In this document: positions 52,574 through 60,963 of the stretch, in pieces
Numbering within the stretch: the first letter of the stretch is position 1
How the letters are laid out: every line of letters starts with the position of its first letter
Assembly: GCF_007829335.1 (NCBI RefSeq)
Contig: NZ_VIWO01000004.1
Coordinates: forward strand, 372,001-436,000
Length of the DNA: 64,000 bases
Source of the DNA: Chitinophaga polysaccharea
GTDB taxonomy: Bacteria; Bacteroidota; Bacteroidia; Chitinophagales; Chitinophagaceae
Direction of reading: 5' to 3'
Notes under the pieces: model-generated
Seen by the model: the letters and a program-made list of their open reading frames with translations, nothing else
What the model was told of the DNA's origin: nothing
Databases searched by the model: none
Made by a program: the position numbers and the translations under genes

Positions 52574-53191
52574 TTACAGGGGAATGTCGTATTCATTGAA
52601 TGCACGTCCCACAAATTCATCCTTATTACGGGGACTTGGAAAGTCGATGCCGTCGCCAAAAAGATCATAGCTATCGTGTATCAGGGCATGTTCTTTTACC
52701 TGTGGGTAGATCATTTGCGCCAGGAAGAGCTGATCGGTGCCTTTCAGACTCTTATAAGGGTATTGTGTTATTAAGTCTTTCATCCCCGCCATATTCCTGC
52801 ATCCCCACATGCCCCCCATGATATGTGCTGTGTGCTGGGGATGGTCCCGCATAATATGGAAGTGTTGGTCGCTGTTGAGCCAATGGGTAACTGCTTCGAC
52901 TTCTCTTTCAGATAACCTGGAATCTGTGTCCCGGCAAATCATAATGTCGGCATCTTCTGCGGCATAGAAACGCCAGAACAAGCCTGCAAATACGTCGGAA
53001 GGATCCATCAGCACTATTTCACAGTCTTCCTGCCAAATGTTTTTAATCAGGTCGGGTGAAGCGGAGCTATCTACATAGAAACGGCAAGTCCATCCGGGAT
53101 ATAGCTTTTTAGCCAGATGGATATTTTTTATGGCGCCGGTCCAATACATCGCATTATTGCCCCATAAAGAGAAGGAGATAACTTTCTTCAT
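52574..53191 (-). CDS. Glycosyltransferase-like protein (DxD motif)
   Basis: This 205-residue protein begins VISFSLWGNNAMYWTGAIKN and contains CRDTDSRLSEREVEAVTHWL, with a DxD motif suited to metal and nucleotide-sugar binding, and HFHIMRDHPQHTAHIMGGMW, a pattern seen in glycosyltransferase-like proteins of unknown specificity. It is short for a full GT-A enzyme. Its last bases overlap the GT25-like gene upstream by 4 bp, so it is translationally coupled to it. Confidence 0.68.
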   Translation of the reverse strand: MKKVISFSLWGNNAMYWTGAIKNIHLAKKLYPGWTCRFYVDSSASPDLIKNIWQEDCEIVLMDPSDVFAGLFWRFYAAEDADIMICRDTDSRLSEREVEAVTHWLNSDQHFHIMRDHPQHTAHIMGGMWGCRNMAGMKDLITQYPYKSLKGTDQLFLAQMIYPQVKEHALIHDSYDLFGDGIDFPSPRNKDEFVGRAFNEYDIPL

Positions 53192-53853
53192 ACTTTTTGT
53201 TTACTCAAATAACTATCATATACCTGCTGATACTTTTCCAACCTCGCAGAAGTGGCCCTGAAGTAGTTTGCAATCAGGCCCCTGGTATGATGGTTCCCCA
53301 CGGTAACGTCGGAATAGCCGAAATCTATTTGTACGGAAACAAATGGATAGAGCACCATTTTATGGCTTGTTATTTCTGATAACATACCATCAGCTGTGTC
53401 ATCATGCTGAAAGCCCGCATCCAGTATTTTCCTGAATATGGGCCGGTATAAAATGAGGAATTGGCTACACCAAAAGGCATCTATCCAGTACCGGTGCCTG
53501 GTAATGGGAAAGGCATGATTAAATCCGCCTATCCCTCCACTCAATAGTTCCGCACCCTGGCTTGCAGCCTCCACTATGTTTTTGAACAGGAAGTCCCTGT
53601 TGTAGGAAGTGGTGAAGGTGTGATCATCTTCACAGAGCAGAATTACATCCTCTTCCGTTTGTTCGGCCAGCTGTATCACTTTTATAATACTTTTCCAGAG
53701 GCCAACACGACTATTTTCATCCCTGCAGGCGCTTACTATTTGAAGGTGGAACTCCCTTTTTCCCTCAAACTGTTGTAGCAGGTGCTGTCGCCGGTCGGTC
53801 CGCTCTTCCAGGTTAATGGCATATGCCGGTAAAACGATATTGTCAAACTCCAT
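53188..53853 (-). CDS. GT25-like glycosyltransferase, intact metal motif
   Basis: The protein has 221 residues. It opens YAINLEERTDRRQHLLQQFE, the GT25/LpsA-type INLxxRxDR signature, and has the acidic motif at C74-E75-D76-D77-H78 (ILLCEDDHTF), the likely metal/nucleotide site. It then has the family segments HRYWIDAFWCSQFLILYRPI and HKMVLYPFVSVQIDFGYSDV. It is one of four GT25-like domains in this operon and retains the full motif. Sugar and acceptor are unknown. Confidence 0.78.
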   Translation of the reverse strand: MEFDNIVLPAYAINLEERTDRRQHLLQQFEGKREFHLQIVSACRDENSRVGLWKSIIKVIQLAEQTEEDVILLCEDDHTFTTSYNRDFLFKNIVEAASQGAELLSGGIGGFNHAFPITRHRYWIDAFWCSQFLILYRPIFRKILDAGFQHDDTADGMLSEITSHKMVLYPFVSVQIDFGYSDVTVGNHHTRGLIANYFRATSARLEKYQQVYDSYLSKQKV

Positions 53854-53856
53854 ATA

Positions 53857-54507
53857 TCAATGCGCAGTGTTGATGGATGAATAATATTCCTTCACCTGTT
53901 GAAGCGAGGCCAATTGCCCGGTAGGATCTCCATAATAAGGACTTGACCCGGGGATAGCGTTCTTTTTTGGTATTTTTTCGGTAACAGTGGAGATAAATGG
54001 ATACAGCAATAATTTGTTGACCAGAATAGACGACAGCACCCCATCTATGGCTATTTCTGTATTGTCTCCATCTATCTTGATGTTCAACAGGGCATTATAG
54101 CACCGCCTGAATAGGACGATAAATTGGCATCCCAGGAATTTGTCCAGCCAAAACAGGTGTTGATCTACCTGTACAGCTGATTCCATCCAGTTAACGGCGC
54201 CCAGTAATATATCTGCATTGCTTTTTTGCGCAGCGCTGATACCCGCCTCGAGGTAAGTAGCCGTATAGTGGGCCGTGAATTGATGCTGGGTGTTGGATAG
54301 GATAAGCAGATCGTCACCGGCCATTTGAGCGGTTAGCGTTAATGCCTTTAGTTCAGCCAGTGTCAGCAGGCGTGGCCCATTGGTAGGGTGAATGATAAAT
54401 TCAGGTCTGCCGGTGAACTGATCCGTTACGACAGCGTCTTCCGGGCTTCCGGAAAACAAGGCTACATTCCATTTTGGGCCATCAGGGTGTTGAGTTGCTG
54501 ACTCCAT
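53857..54507 (-). CDS. Degenerate GT25-like protein lacking the acidic motif
   Basis: The protein has 216 residues from the ATG at 54507 (MESATQHPDGPKWNVAL); a start at 54588 adds 27 residues without similarity. It aligns by eye to its neighbours through HLFWLDKFLGCQFIVLFRRC and NKLLLYPFISTV, but the INLxxRxDR opening is missing and the acidic motif reads S71-N72-T73-Q74-H75. Catalysis is therefore doubtful. It may be a scaffold or recognition subunit, or a decaying paralogue. The frame is intact and tightly packed between its neighbours (3 bp to the next gene). Confidence 0.65.
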   Translation of the reverse strand: MESATQHPDGPKWNVALFSGSPEDAVVTDQFTGRPEFIIHPTNGPRLLTLAELKALTLTAQMAGDDLLILSNTQHQFTAHYTATYLEAGISAAQKSNADILLGAVNWMESAVQVDQHLFWLDKFLGCQFIVLFRRCYNALLNIKIDGDNTEIAIDGVLSSILVNKLLLYPFISTVTEKIPKKNAIPGSSPYYGDPTGQLASLQQVKEYYSSINTAH

Positions 54508-54667
54508 AGCTGCGCTATTTTTTGTTTTCGTATGATATTGTGTGTATACATTTTCTTTGAGTATACCAACAGGTATCCCTCGTTGCAAACGATATGGTTG
54601 CTAAGTAGCCTGGCGTTGGTAATAATCTTTGAGCTGCAAACCTCCATATAACAGGTAGTTGATGATA

Positions 54668-55930
54668 TTAATGACTGTTTTCAGCATATCCGGCATATTC
54701 CCGGATAGTCAATAAACGCTTTTCTGTTGTGGGACTGGTCGTCGACACAAAAGGGCAAAGCACCATTTTGTTGCTGCTGAATGCCGATAAAATGTCGTTT
54801 TCGGGAGAGGTGACGTCATCTAAATAGACCAGTATTTTAGAGAACGCAGCTTTGAAGATGATCGTAAATTGAGGGTGATTAACCGATCCCACCCAAAACC
54901 TGTGTTCCGAAACAGGTACCACCAAACCAAAATCATTTCCTCCGCCGAAGAGAATATCTGCTCCTTGTTGATAAGCCTCCAGGATATTCCGGATTAAGTA
55001 GCCGCTGGAATAGGCGGGTGAAAACTGGTGATATTCATCACAAATGATGATGACATCATCTTCAGTAGCCGCAGCCGCTGTCATGATATTTTTTAATACC
55101 CTGGCAGATGACAGGAGATGGGAAGGGTGTTTATCATCGCTGTGAACCACGATAGGTACCAGTTCCGGTTTATCAGAAAAATGCCTGTCAATATATTGCT
55201 CAATATCCCCATTCGTTGTTTTTACGATGTACGTGGTGATACAGATATCCTGCAAGCTTATTTCATCCTGGGTGAGCGTTTTTTGACGGGCGGAATAATA
55301 CCTGGCAATATTTTTTAAGGTGGTAACGTTTGCCTCACTCGTTTTAAACAGCTCGTCCACTCTTCCTGCAGCATTGTTTTTGGCGGTTACATCTGAGTAA
55401 CCAAATTCTTTCTGAATAGATATAAATGGATAAATGAATAGTTTTTTGTCTGCCAGCGAAGATATTTTAAGATCTGCGGCATCGTTATCATTGAAAGGGG
55501 TATGCAATATGTTTTCGTAGAATTTTTTGAAAATAATGGTAAACTGTAAACCAGTATATTTTTCCGTCCAATATGCATGCTGGCTTAATGGTATCGCGCT
55601 GTTAAACCAGCTGGCACCTCCGCAGAGCACATCGGCGTGGTTGCTGACGGCGTCATGGACGGCTGCTGTCAATAACTGGATGCTATAGTGCTGCGTAAAT
55701 TGATGATCATCTTCACAGATAATAATATATTCTTCTTCGGCAGTATATGTTCGTATAATATATTGCAATGTTTGCCAGAGTCCCCTGGCGCCAATGGTAT
55801 CTTCGATGGCATCAACAATTGTTAACCGGAATTCTGGGCGCCCTTCGAATTCCTTTATAATATGGGCTTTCCGGTCGGTACGTTTTTTTAAATTGATAGC
55901 GATGGTTGGAATGGGTTTAAAACTATTCAT
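54668..55930 (-). CDS. Tandem two-domain GT25-like protein
   Basis: The protein has 420 residues, two GT25-like domains in one chain. Domain 1 (about 1-215) begins TIAINLKKRTDRKAHIIKEF and has C72-E73-D74-D75-H76. Domain 2 (about 225-420) shares HRFWVGSVNHPQFTIIFKAA and NKMVLCPFVSTTS but its acidic motif has become C297-D298-E299-Y300-H301. So one domain looks catalytic and the second altered. It is the second gene of the operon after the VKOR protein. Acceptor unknown. Confidence 0.72.
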   Translation of the reverse strand: MNSFKPIPTIAINLKKRTDRKAHIIKEFEGRPEFRLTIVDAIEDTIGARGLWQTLQYIIRTYTAEEEYIIICEDDHQFTQHYSIQLLTAAVHDAVSNHADVLCGGASWFNSAIPLSQHAYWTEKYTGLQFTIIFKKFYENILHTPFNDNDAADLKISSLADKKLFIYPFISIQKEFGYSDVTAKNNAAGRVDELFKTSEANVTTLKNIARYYSARQKTLTQDEISLQDICITTYIVKTTNGDIEQYIDRHFSDKPELVPIVVHSDDKHPSHLLSSARVLKNIMTAAAATEDDVIIICDEYHQFSPAYSSGYLIRNILEAYQQGADILFGGGNDFGLVVPVSEHRFWVGSVNHPQFTIIFKAAFSKILVYLDDVTSPENDILSAFSSNKMVLCPFVSTTSPTTEKRLLTIREYAGYAENSH

Positions 55931-56000
55931 AAGGCGGTTAATATATAATTTAGCTAATGCCTGGCTCAGCTCAGGAGCTGGTGGAAGTCCTCACGGCTGC

Positions 56001-57650
56001 CTATACTGCGAGGAAATATTTTAGATCGTCCACTGTATATATATCCGGCATCTGGTGGCCGTTTATAAAGAAAGTAGGAGTAGCCTTTATGCCGGTTTGG
56101 TCGCACCATTGGCGCATGGCGTCGATTTTCTCGTTCTGTTGGTTTAACGCTCCATTCATGGGGTATTTAGCTGCAAAGCGATCGTAGTCTTTTTCCTTTG
56201 CTTCGTACCAGTCGTCCAGCCCCTGTTTTATAAGCGCATGATCTTCCTTGCTGTTGTTGGCGATGGCCAACAGATGTTTGACCGGTTGGGCAGATTTATC
56301 TCCTTCGTTGTTACTGGCCGTGAAAATTATCTGGATCTGTATACCCGGATTGTTTTCGAGCAATGCTTCCAAAGGAGCGTGGGTCCGGGCACAGGGACCG
56401 CAGTAGGGATTACATACTTTAATTATCTTATGAGGAGCAGAGGGGTTGCCAAGAGTAATGCCCAATCCATCTGTAGGAAAAGCGATACGTTTTTGCTTAT
56501 TAAGCAAGGCCTCAAAAATTTCGGTATTATGCTTTAGCCGTTGCAGACGGACTACATTTTCCTTGCTTTCTTTCGCTTTTTTAAATACTGGCAGTAATGC
56601 TGCCGACAGCATAAAAGGAAGCACGTAGGCGGTGATGATGGCGGGTAGCCAGCCGATTGGGAAGGATACCGGTAGCAAAGCTTCCAGTCTTCCCGCCAGC
56701 AGGAGTATCGCAAACTGGATTAGCAGCAAAGCCTGTACAAAAACGCAAATAACGCACCATTGCCGGGCAACGCGCCATTGGTAGTAGAGGGAAAAGAAAG
56801 TATAGGGGAGAGCCAGTAAAGTGAGCCAGCCTGTAATTAAAAGTACCTGGGGACTGTTAATGCCGTTGAATAGCATGAGCAGCATGGTGCCTGTAAAATA
56901 AGTAAACCCGATTTTGCTCCAGCTTATGCCGGCTATTTTTGCAGCCCCCGATTGAAGTATCGCGTTACAGTTTGTTTTTTTGCCGGCACTGCACATTTGT
57001 TGCAACGCAGGGTTATGTTGATCGAGTTCGTACCACAACAACAGGAATCCAGCAGATGCCCCGGCGAAGCTCAATAGCGCATATAACAGCGAAAACCAAC
57101 TGCTAGCACCATATTGCAGCCACGTGGCCAGGCCGGCAATACATAATATGATGGGAAAAGTTATTATTCCCAGCTGGGATAAAGCGCTTTTCCGTTTTTC
57201 ATCTTTTGCTTTTTGTTCATAATCTCTTTCCCCGGCAAATTCCCTGGCTTCCGCCAGCAGGACTACCCCCATATATCGCTCAATAAAATCTTCCTTTCTG
57301 CTATGCGTCCATTTAAGCGCCACTGGGTCATAATAATTAATGTTGTTATCATCTACTTTTCTTACAATCGTGAAATAGTCAGGCTGCTGTTTTGTCCCCT
57401 TTATCTGGGTAATGAAAGGGGGAGGAGCCGTAAGCAGTTTGTCAGGATCGAGTCTTGCGGCAAGATTATCTACGCCAAAGCGGTGTAGCACATCACTTAT
57501 ACTCAACAGGCTGTTGAAGTCCGGATGCTCTTCCAGTTCTTTATTAATGGTGCCGGCGGTAACAGGTACATTCAGTTCTGCCAGCAATAGGCGGGTAATT
57601 TCAGGGCCGTTATTTTTGGGCTCAAATAGTTTTGCTAGAAATGAATTCAT
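56001..57650 (-). CDS. VKOR/DsbA disulfide-forming protein with inactive C39-like domain
   Basis: The protein has 549 residues from the ATG at 57650 (MNSFLAKLFEPKNNGPEIT). Residues 1 to about 135 form a C39-like domain (INYYDPVALKWTHSRKEDFI) with no active-site cysteine or His. A VKOR membrane domain follows, with MCSAGKKTNCNAILQSG and the redox pair WCVICVFVQALLLIQFA. The C-terminal thioredoxin/DsbA domain has KVCNPYCGPCARTHAPLE (CGPC) and cis-Pro in GIKATPTFFINGHQ. VKOR-DsbA fusions oxidise exported proteins using quinone, so this is the natural disulfide maker for six-cysteine peptides. It is the first gene of the minus-strand operon. Confidence 0.88.
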   Translation of the reverse strand: MNSFLAKLFEPKNNGPEITRLLLAELNVPVTAGTINKELEEHPDFNSLLSISDVLHRFGVDNLAARLDPDKLLTAPPPFITQIKGTKQQPDYFTIVRKVDDNNINYYDPVALKWTHSRKEDFIERYMGVVLLAEAREFAGERDYEQKAKDEKRKSALSQLGIITFPIILCIAGLATWLQYGASSWFSLLYALLSFAGASAGFLLLWYELDQHNPALQQMCSAGKKTNCNAILQSGAAKIAGISWSKIGFTYFTGTMLLMLFNGINSPQVLLITGWLTLLALPYTFFSLYYQWRVARQWCVICVFVQALLLIQFAILLLAGRLEALLPVSFPIGWLPAIITAYVLPFMLSAALLPVFKKAKESKENVVRLQRLKHNTEIFEALLNKQKRIAFPTDGLGITLGNPSAPHKIIKVCNPYCGPCARTHAPLEALLENNPGIQIQIIFTASNNEGDKSAQPVKHLLAIANNSKEDHALIKQGLDDWYEAKEKDYDRFAAKYPMNGALNQQNEKIDAMRQWCDQTGIKATPTFFINGHQMPDIYTVDDLKYFLAV

Positions 57651-58037
57651 CTTGTAGGGTTTGTATATCCGAATAACCAGGTAATAGTTGTCCTTAGCCG
57701 CTGCGAAGCAGGACCACCTATTTAAATCATATTTACATTGACTTTTCTTTCCTGACACAATCCAATACGTTGTCATACACAACAGGAATAACTATCCACC
57801 AATCGGTGGTAGCAACACATTGGATGTTGGGTTACCAGTTTTTAGTTAACTTTTTTGGTACTTTGTAAATAATGACCTAATGATGTCATCAGGTCCGGGA
57901 ATTCAGGTACTGTATAATATTACCTCAATACCAATATGTATTGTTTAAGAAAATTAACAAATGCTGCTATAAGGGTTTGCGTAATGATACTGAGGAAAGT
58001 CATTAGTCCGGGTATTTTGTGATAGTATAGTCAATAA

Positions 58038-58219
58038 CTAATATCTTATCGTGTTGTGGATTTTCCGGTATTAGTTGAGCGTCCTTACAAAACTAGAAGA
58101 GCATCGTACCTAAAACCACCACTATTTTGATCTGTTTTGCTGCTATTTTGATAGTATGCCCTTACTCACTTCCCGGCCCGCTTTATAAACCGCTGCAATC
58201 TTGCGGGTATTCATGATAT
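58038..58219. repeat. Imperfect direct repeat, copy A
   Basis: This segment matches 60964-61114 in order and orientation: shared CTAATATCTTATC (58038 and 60964), ACAAAAC and AGCAT blocks, and an exact 38-bp match (58162-58199 with 61057-61094). Copy A carries extra short insertions, including a second CTATTTTGAT. The pair brackets the second peptide cassette. Confidence 0.85.
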
Positions 58220-58283
58220 TTTTGTTGATGGAGACCCAGTTATTCTTTCCTTGTGGCAGATTTGCGGAATCAAAAAACAATAT
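58143..58283 (-). pseudogene. 3' fragment of an amidohydrolase gene
   Basis: On the minus strand this stretch reads 46 codons ending RKIAAVYKAGREVSKGILSK then a stop, against RKIAAVYKAGREVSKGVLSK at the end of the intact amidohydrolase at 61038. The residues before this (QGKNNWVSINKNIMNT) differ more, so it came from an older copy or a paralogue. An in-frame stop at 58284-58286 closes it upstream. No start or active-site part remains. Confidence 0.8.
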
Positions 58284-58582
58284 TTAAAGGTTAAGATAGT
58301 GGAGATTTTAAATCAGGTATTATTCTATTTTTATAAAGATGCTACGTCAGGAGCCCGGTGCGAAACTGGTATAACCACAGGATAGTCATTATAAAACCCT
58401 ATTAATAACCCATCTAATTTCTCAATGTAATGCAAACCTTACGTATCGTAAAGATCGAATTTACTTCAACTTTTTTGTAAGCGCAGTAAAACAGATATTT
58501 CCAACTGCCTGGAATTTACTGGTTAAATGGCCTGCAGTATTTTTTGTCAGTATTTAATAGTACCTGTAAAACGGTTAATTAA

Positions 58583-58915
58583 ATGGCGATTTTAAAGCAC
58601 ATAAAGCGATTAAAATACATCGATTTTATGATTAGGAGGAAGGCGACCGGGGACCTGGACAGTTTTGCCCGTAAAAATGGACTGTGTAAGCGGGCAATGA
58701 CCGGTATTATTAGTGAAATGAAGGAATTGGGTTTCCCAATCAAGTATGATAGGATGAAAAATACATACTATTATGAAGAAGAAGGACAGATGGTTAGAAG
58801 TTTATTTGTTAAAGAGGGGCAGCTGCTAACGAATGACCAACTGAGGAATATCGGTAATTATGATAGATTATGTTTCTCTGGAGTATATGTATTTGAGATT
58901 TGCAAGGAGAGGTAG
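58583..58915 (+). CDS. Small helix-turn-helix protein, peptide cassette 2
   Basis: The protein has 110 residues, paralogous along its whole length to the HTH protein at 47736: MAILKHIKRLKYIDFMIRRK, then ATGDLDSFARKNGLCKRAMT, GFPIKYDRMKNTYYYEEEGQ and the end VFEICKER. It probably binds DNA and controls the precursor gene 90 bp downstream. The same HTH-then-precursor order and similar spacing in both cassettes supports a functional link. Confidence 0.8.
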   Translation: MAILKHIKRLKYIDFMIRRKATGDLDSFARKNGLCKRAMTGIISEMKELGFPIKYDRMKNTYYYEEEGQMVRSLFVKEGQLLTNDQLRNIGNYDRLCFSGVYVFEICKER

Positions 58916-59005
58916 CATTTTTTTCATAGCAAGCATATTGCCATGAAGGAGGGTAGTTTTGGGCTGTTAATGAATTTTTTCATCAAGTAAAACAAATTTG
59001 AAAGT

Positions 59006-59215
59006 ATGAAAAAGCTAAAATTGAAAGCCCTGGATCTGGGCGCTAAAGAGCTGCTCACCAGGGAACAATTGAAAAATGTGATGGGAGGCGATGGCAGTGG
59101 TACCAAGGATTGTACTAACGATTGTGGAGAAGCATTGGGTGAATGCCCGGAAGGATTAACTTGTAAATCTCAGTTGTGTGACAACGGAGATTATTATGTT
59201 AGGGTGTGTGTGTAA
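59006..59215 (+). CDS. Double-glycine leader precursor peptide 2, six cysteines
   Basis: The peptide has 69 residues. The 28-residue leader differs from that of precursor 1 at one position (K7 for T7) and ends ...REQLKNVMGG. The 41-residue core shares only DGSG with precursor 1, then diverges: cysteines at 36, 40, 47, 53, 58 and 68, acidic overall, with five Ser/Thr. The matching leader means the exporter at 49458 can serve both, as no exporter is in this cassette. Three disulfides are expected. Activity unknown. Confidence 0.85.
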   Translation: MKKLKLKALDLGAKELLTREQLKNVMGGDGSGTKDCTNDCGEALGECPEGLTCKSQLCDNGDYYVRVCV

Positions 59216-59341
59216 ATGGTATTTATTACAGGGCGATCGACATTCGGTTGCCCTGAATTACAAATTATATTAAAGTTTGTTCCATTTGGATTTAAACAAT
59301 TGGAGCTTTATAGTTCATTCAATTTGAAGTGCTTTTTATCT

Positions 59342-60892
59342 ATGTCAGAAATATTTTCAAATAGCGATATTTGCCAGAACATTCAAAAGACACTTAATGG
59401 TATTGTCAGGATAATTTTGATCTTAGCATTTTTCAGGAATATTGCCTTTGCCCAGGTTCCAGTTCGAATGGGAACTGCCACTGCAGAGGAAATAGCGGCA
59501 GCAAAGGGCGTAGTGGAAGGGAATTTTGACAGTGTCAAGGCGCATAATGCCTATATTTATGCATTGGGCTTGAATAATCCTTTACTGGTAGACGAGTACG
59601 ATAGATGGATACAAAATAATCCAAAAAACAAGATTATTCCTTTGTCAATTGGCACAGCCTATTACAATGCAGAGATGCCTCAAGCAAGGAAGTTTTTGCT
59701 TGCGGCCAGCAGGTTAGATTCTAATAATGCCAAAATTTGGTTTATGTTGTCAGGGGATGCCTGGATGAGGGGCGAAACTGACTTGTCAAAAGAATATCTG
59801 CACAAAGCTGCGTTAGCTGATTCGTTGAATACTGATTATGCTGCTTATGAACTGATGTCGTCTCAAGACATTAAGGACAGTATTTACGAACGGAAGGTAA
59901 TCGATTTTGTTAAGCGCTTTCCTGACAATGGAAACGGTGCTAAGCTTCTATATTCATTGGCCGTACATAGTATGAATGTAAGTGACAAGGTCAATTATTT
60001 TGAACAACTTCGAAAGTACTATCCACCGAAGAAGTTTGATAGATCTGCAGCCGGGATGGTCATGTTAGCTGATATTTACTTGCAAACCGATCTTATTAAA
60101 GCAGCAGACTTGATAAATGAGATGGGAGAAAAAGGAGATTGGGGAGTCAGGAAGTTGCTTGTTCAGGGACTGATTAGAATAGACAGCCTTTCAAAAGTAC
60201 AGGATTATGGGCAGGTTAATACAGCACTTCAAAAGTTGCAACTTCCTGGGTTTAACTATCTGGAGAACTTCCTGGCATTGAAAAAATCGTACTTTTGGGA
60301 TAAAGCTGGTGAAGTAAGGCGTGCCTATGATAGTTTGATAGTTGTTTATGCGAAACTTCCTACTGACCAGGTTTATTCTGCACTTGAAACATACGGAAAT
60401 AAGATAGGAAAAGATAGGCATCGTTTGGATAGTGATATATCGATTATCAGGAATGAATCTGCGGTTGCTGCATATCCATTCGAACTTGCACGCTATTCAG
60501 GTAGTGGAAATTTGCGTTTAGGTGACCTGAAGGGTAAGGTAGTATTGTTAACGTTCTGGTATCCAGGTTGTAATCCCTGCAGATCCGAGTTCCCATATTT
60601 TGAAGCTGTAATTAATAAAGTAAAAGATAATAACCTGGTTTATATCGGCGTTAATGTAGTTCCGGAACAGGATGCAATTGTTCCGGCTATCATAAAAAAT
60701 AACAAATATTCATTCATCCCGCTTAGAGGCACATCAGCATTTGCCGATAAATATTATGGCGTAAAAGGGGTGCCGGAAAATTTCCTAATTGACAAGTCGG
60801 GAAGGATAATCTTCAAAAAGTTTCGTATTAATGAAACTAATCAGCGAACATTAGAATTGATGGTGACGTCATTGTTAGGCCGAAACGGCTAA
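59342..60892 (+). CDS. Exported TPR-thioredoxin (TlpA-like) protein, peptide cassette 2
   Basis: The protein has 516 residues from the ATG at 59342 (MSEIFSNSDICQNIQKTLNG). An ATG at 59216, directly after the precursor stop, is in frame but would bury the signal IILILAFFRNIAFAQ. A helical, TPR-like middle (PQARKFLLAASRLDSNNAKI, DLSKEYLHKAALADSLN) precedes a C-terminal thioredoxin domain with LTFWYPGCNPCRSEFPYF (CNPC) and KGVPENFLIDKSGRIIF. It holds the same place as the thioredoxin of cassette 1, but is only alike in the C-terminal domain. Base composition looks more AT-rich than the neighbouring amidohydrolase gene. Confidence 0.85.
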   Translation: MSEIFSNSDICQNIQKTLNGIVRIILILAFFRNIAFAQVPVRMGTATAEEIAAAKGVVEGNFDSVKAHNAYIYALGLNNPLLVDEYDRWIQNNPKNKIIPLSIGTAYYNAEMPQARKFLLAASRLDSNNAKIWFMLSGDAWMRGETDLSKEYLHKAALADSLNTDYAAYELMSSQDIKDSIYERKVIDFVKRFPDNGNGAKLLYSLAVHSMNVSDKVNYFEQLRKYYPPKKFDRSAAGMVMLADIYLQTDLIKAADLINEMGEKGDWGVRKLLVQGLIRIDSLSKVQDYGQVNTALQKLQLPGFNYLENFLALKKSYFWDKAGEVRRAYDSLIVVYAKLPTDQVYSALETYGNKIGKDRHRLDSDISIIRNESAVAAYPFELARYSGSGNLRLGDLKGKVVLLTFWYPGCNPCRSEFPYFEAVINKVKDNNLVYIGVNVVPEQDAIVPAIIKNNKYSFIPLRGTSAFADKYYGVKGVPENFLIDKSGRIIFKKFRINETNQRTLELMVTSLLGRNG

Positions 60893-60963
60893 ATAGATAA
60901 GGCAACATAATATGTTACAATGCATGACCGGAACGGATATCCGCCGATCGCTGGTAGCAATGG

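Larger units (their letters stand above)
57651..58582. other. Divergent spacer between the peptide operon and cassette 2
   Basis: This 932-bp AT-rich region contains no intact gene. It holds the amidohydrolase 3' remnant at 58143-58283 and one arm of an imperfect direct repeat (58038-58219). The rest must include the promoter of the big minus-strand operon and that of the HTH gene at 58583, but I found no perfect TAnnTTTG box for either. Confidence 0.6.

Noticed and set aside
52574-55930. Reading the glycosyltransferase genes as an O-antigen or capsule cluster
   Set aside because: There is no flippase, polymerase, priming transferase or sugar-nucleotide gene, and the genes are packed into the peptide export operon. 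An envelope role is not excluded.
54668-55930. Frameshift or fused pseudogene
   Set aside because: The 420-residue frame is continuous with two complete domains and no compensating shift, so a true tandem protein is more likely.
47386-59215. Reading the six-cysteine peptides as lanthipeptides or lasso peptides
   Set aside because: No LanB, LanC, LanM, cyclase or lasso enzymes are present anywhere in the window; a VKOR-DsbA protein points to disulfides instead.
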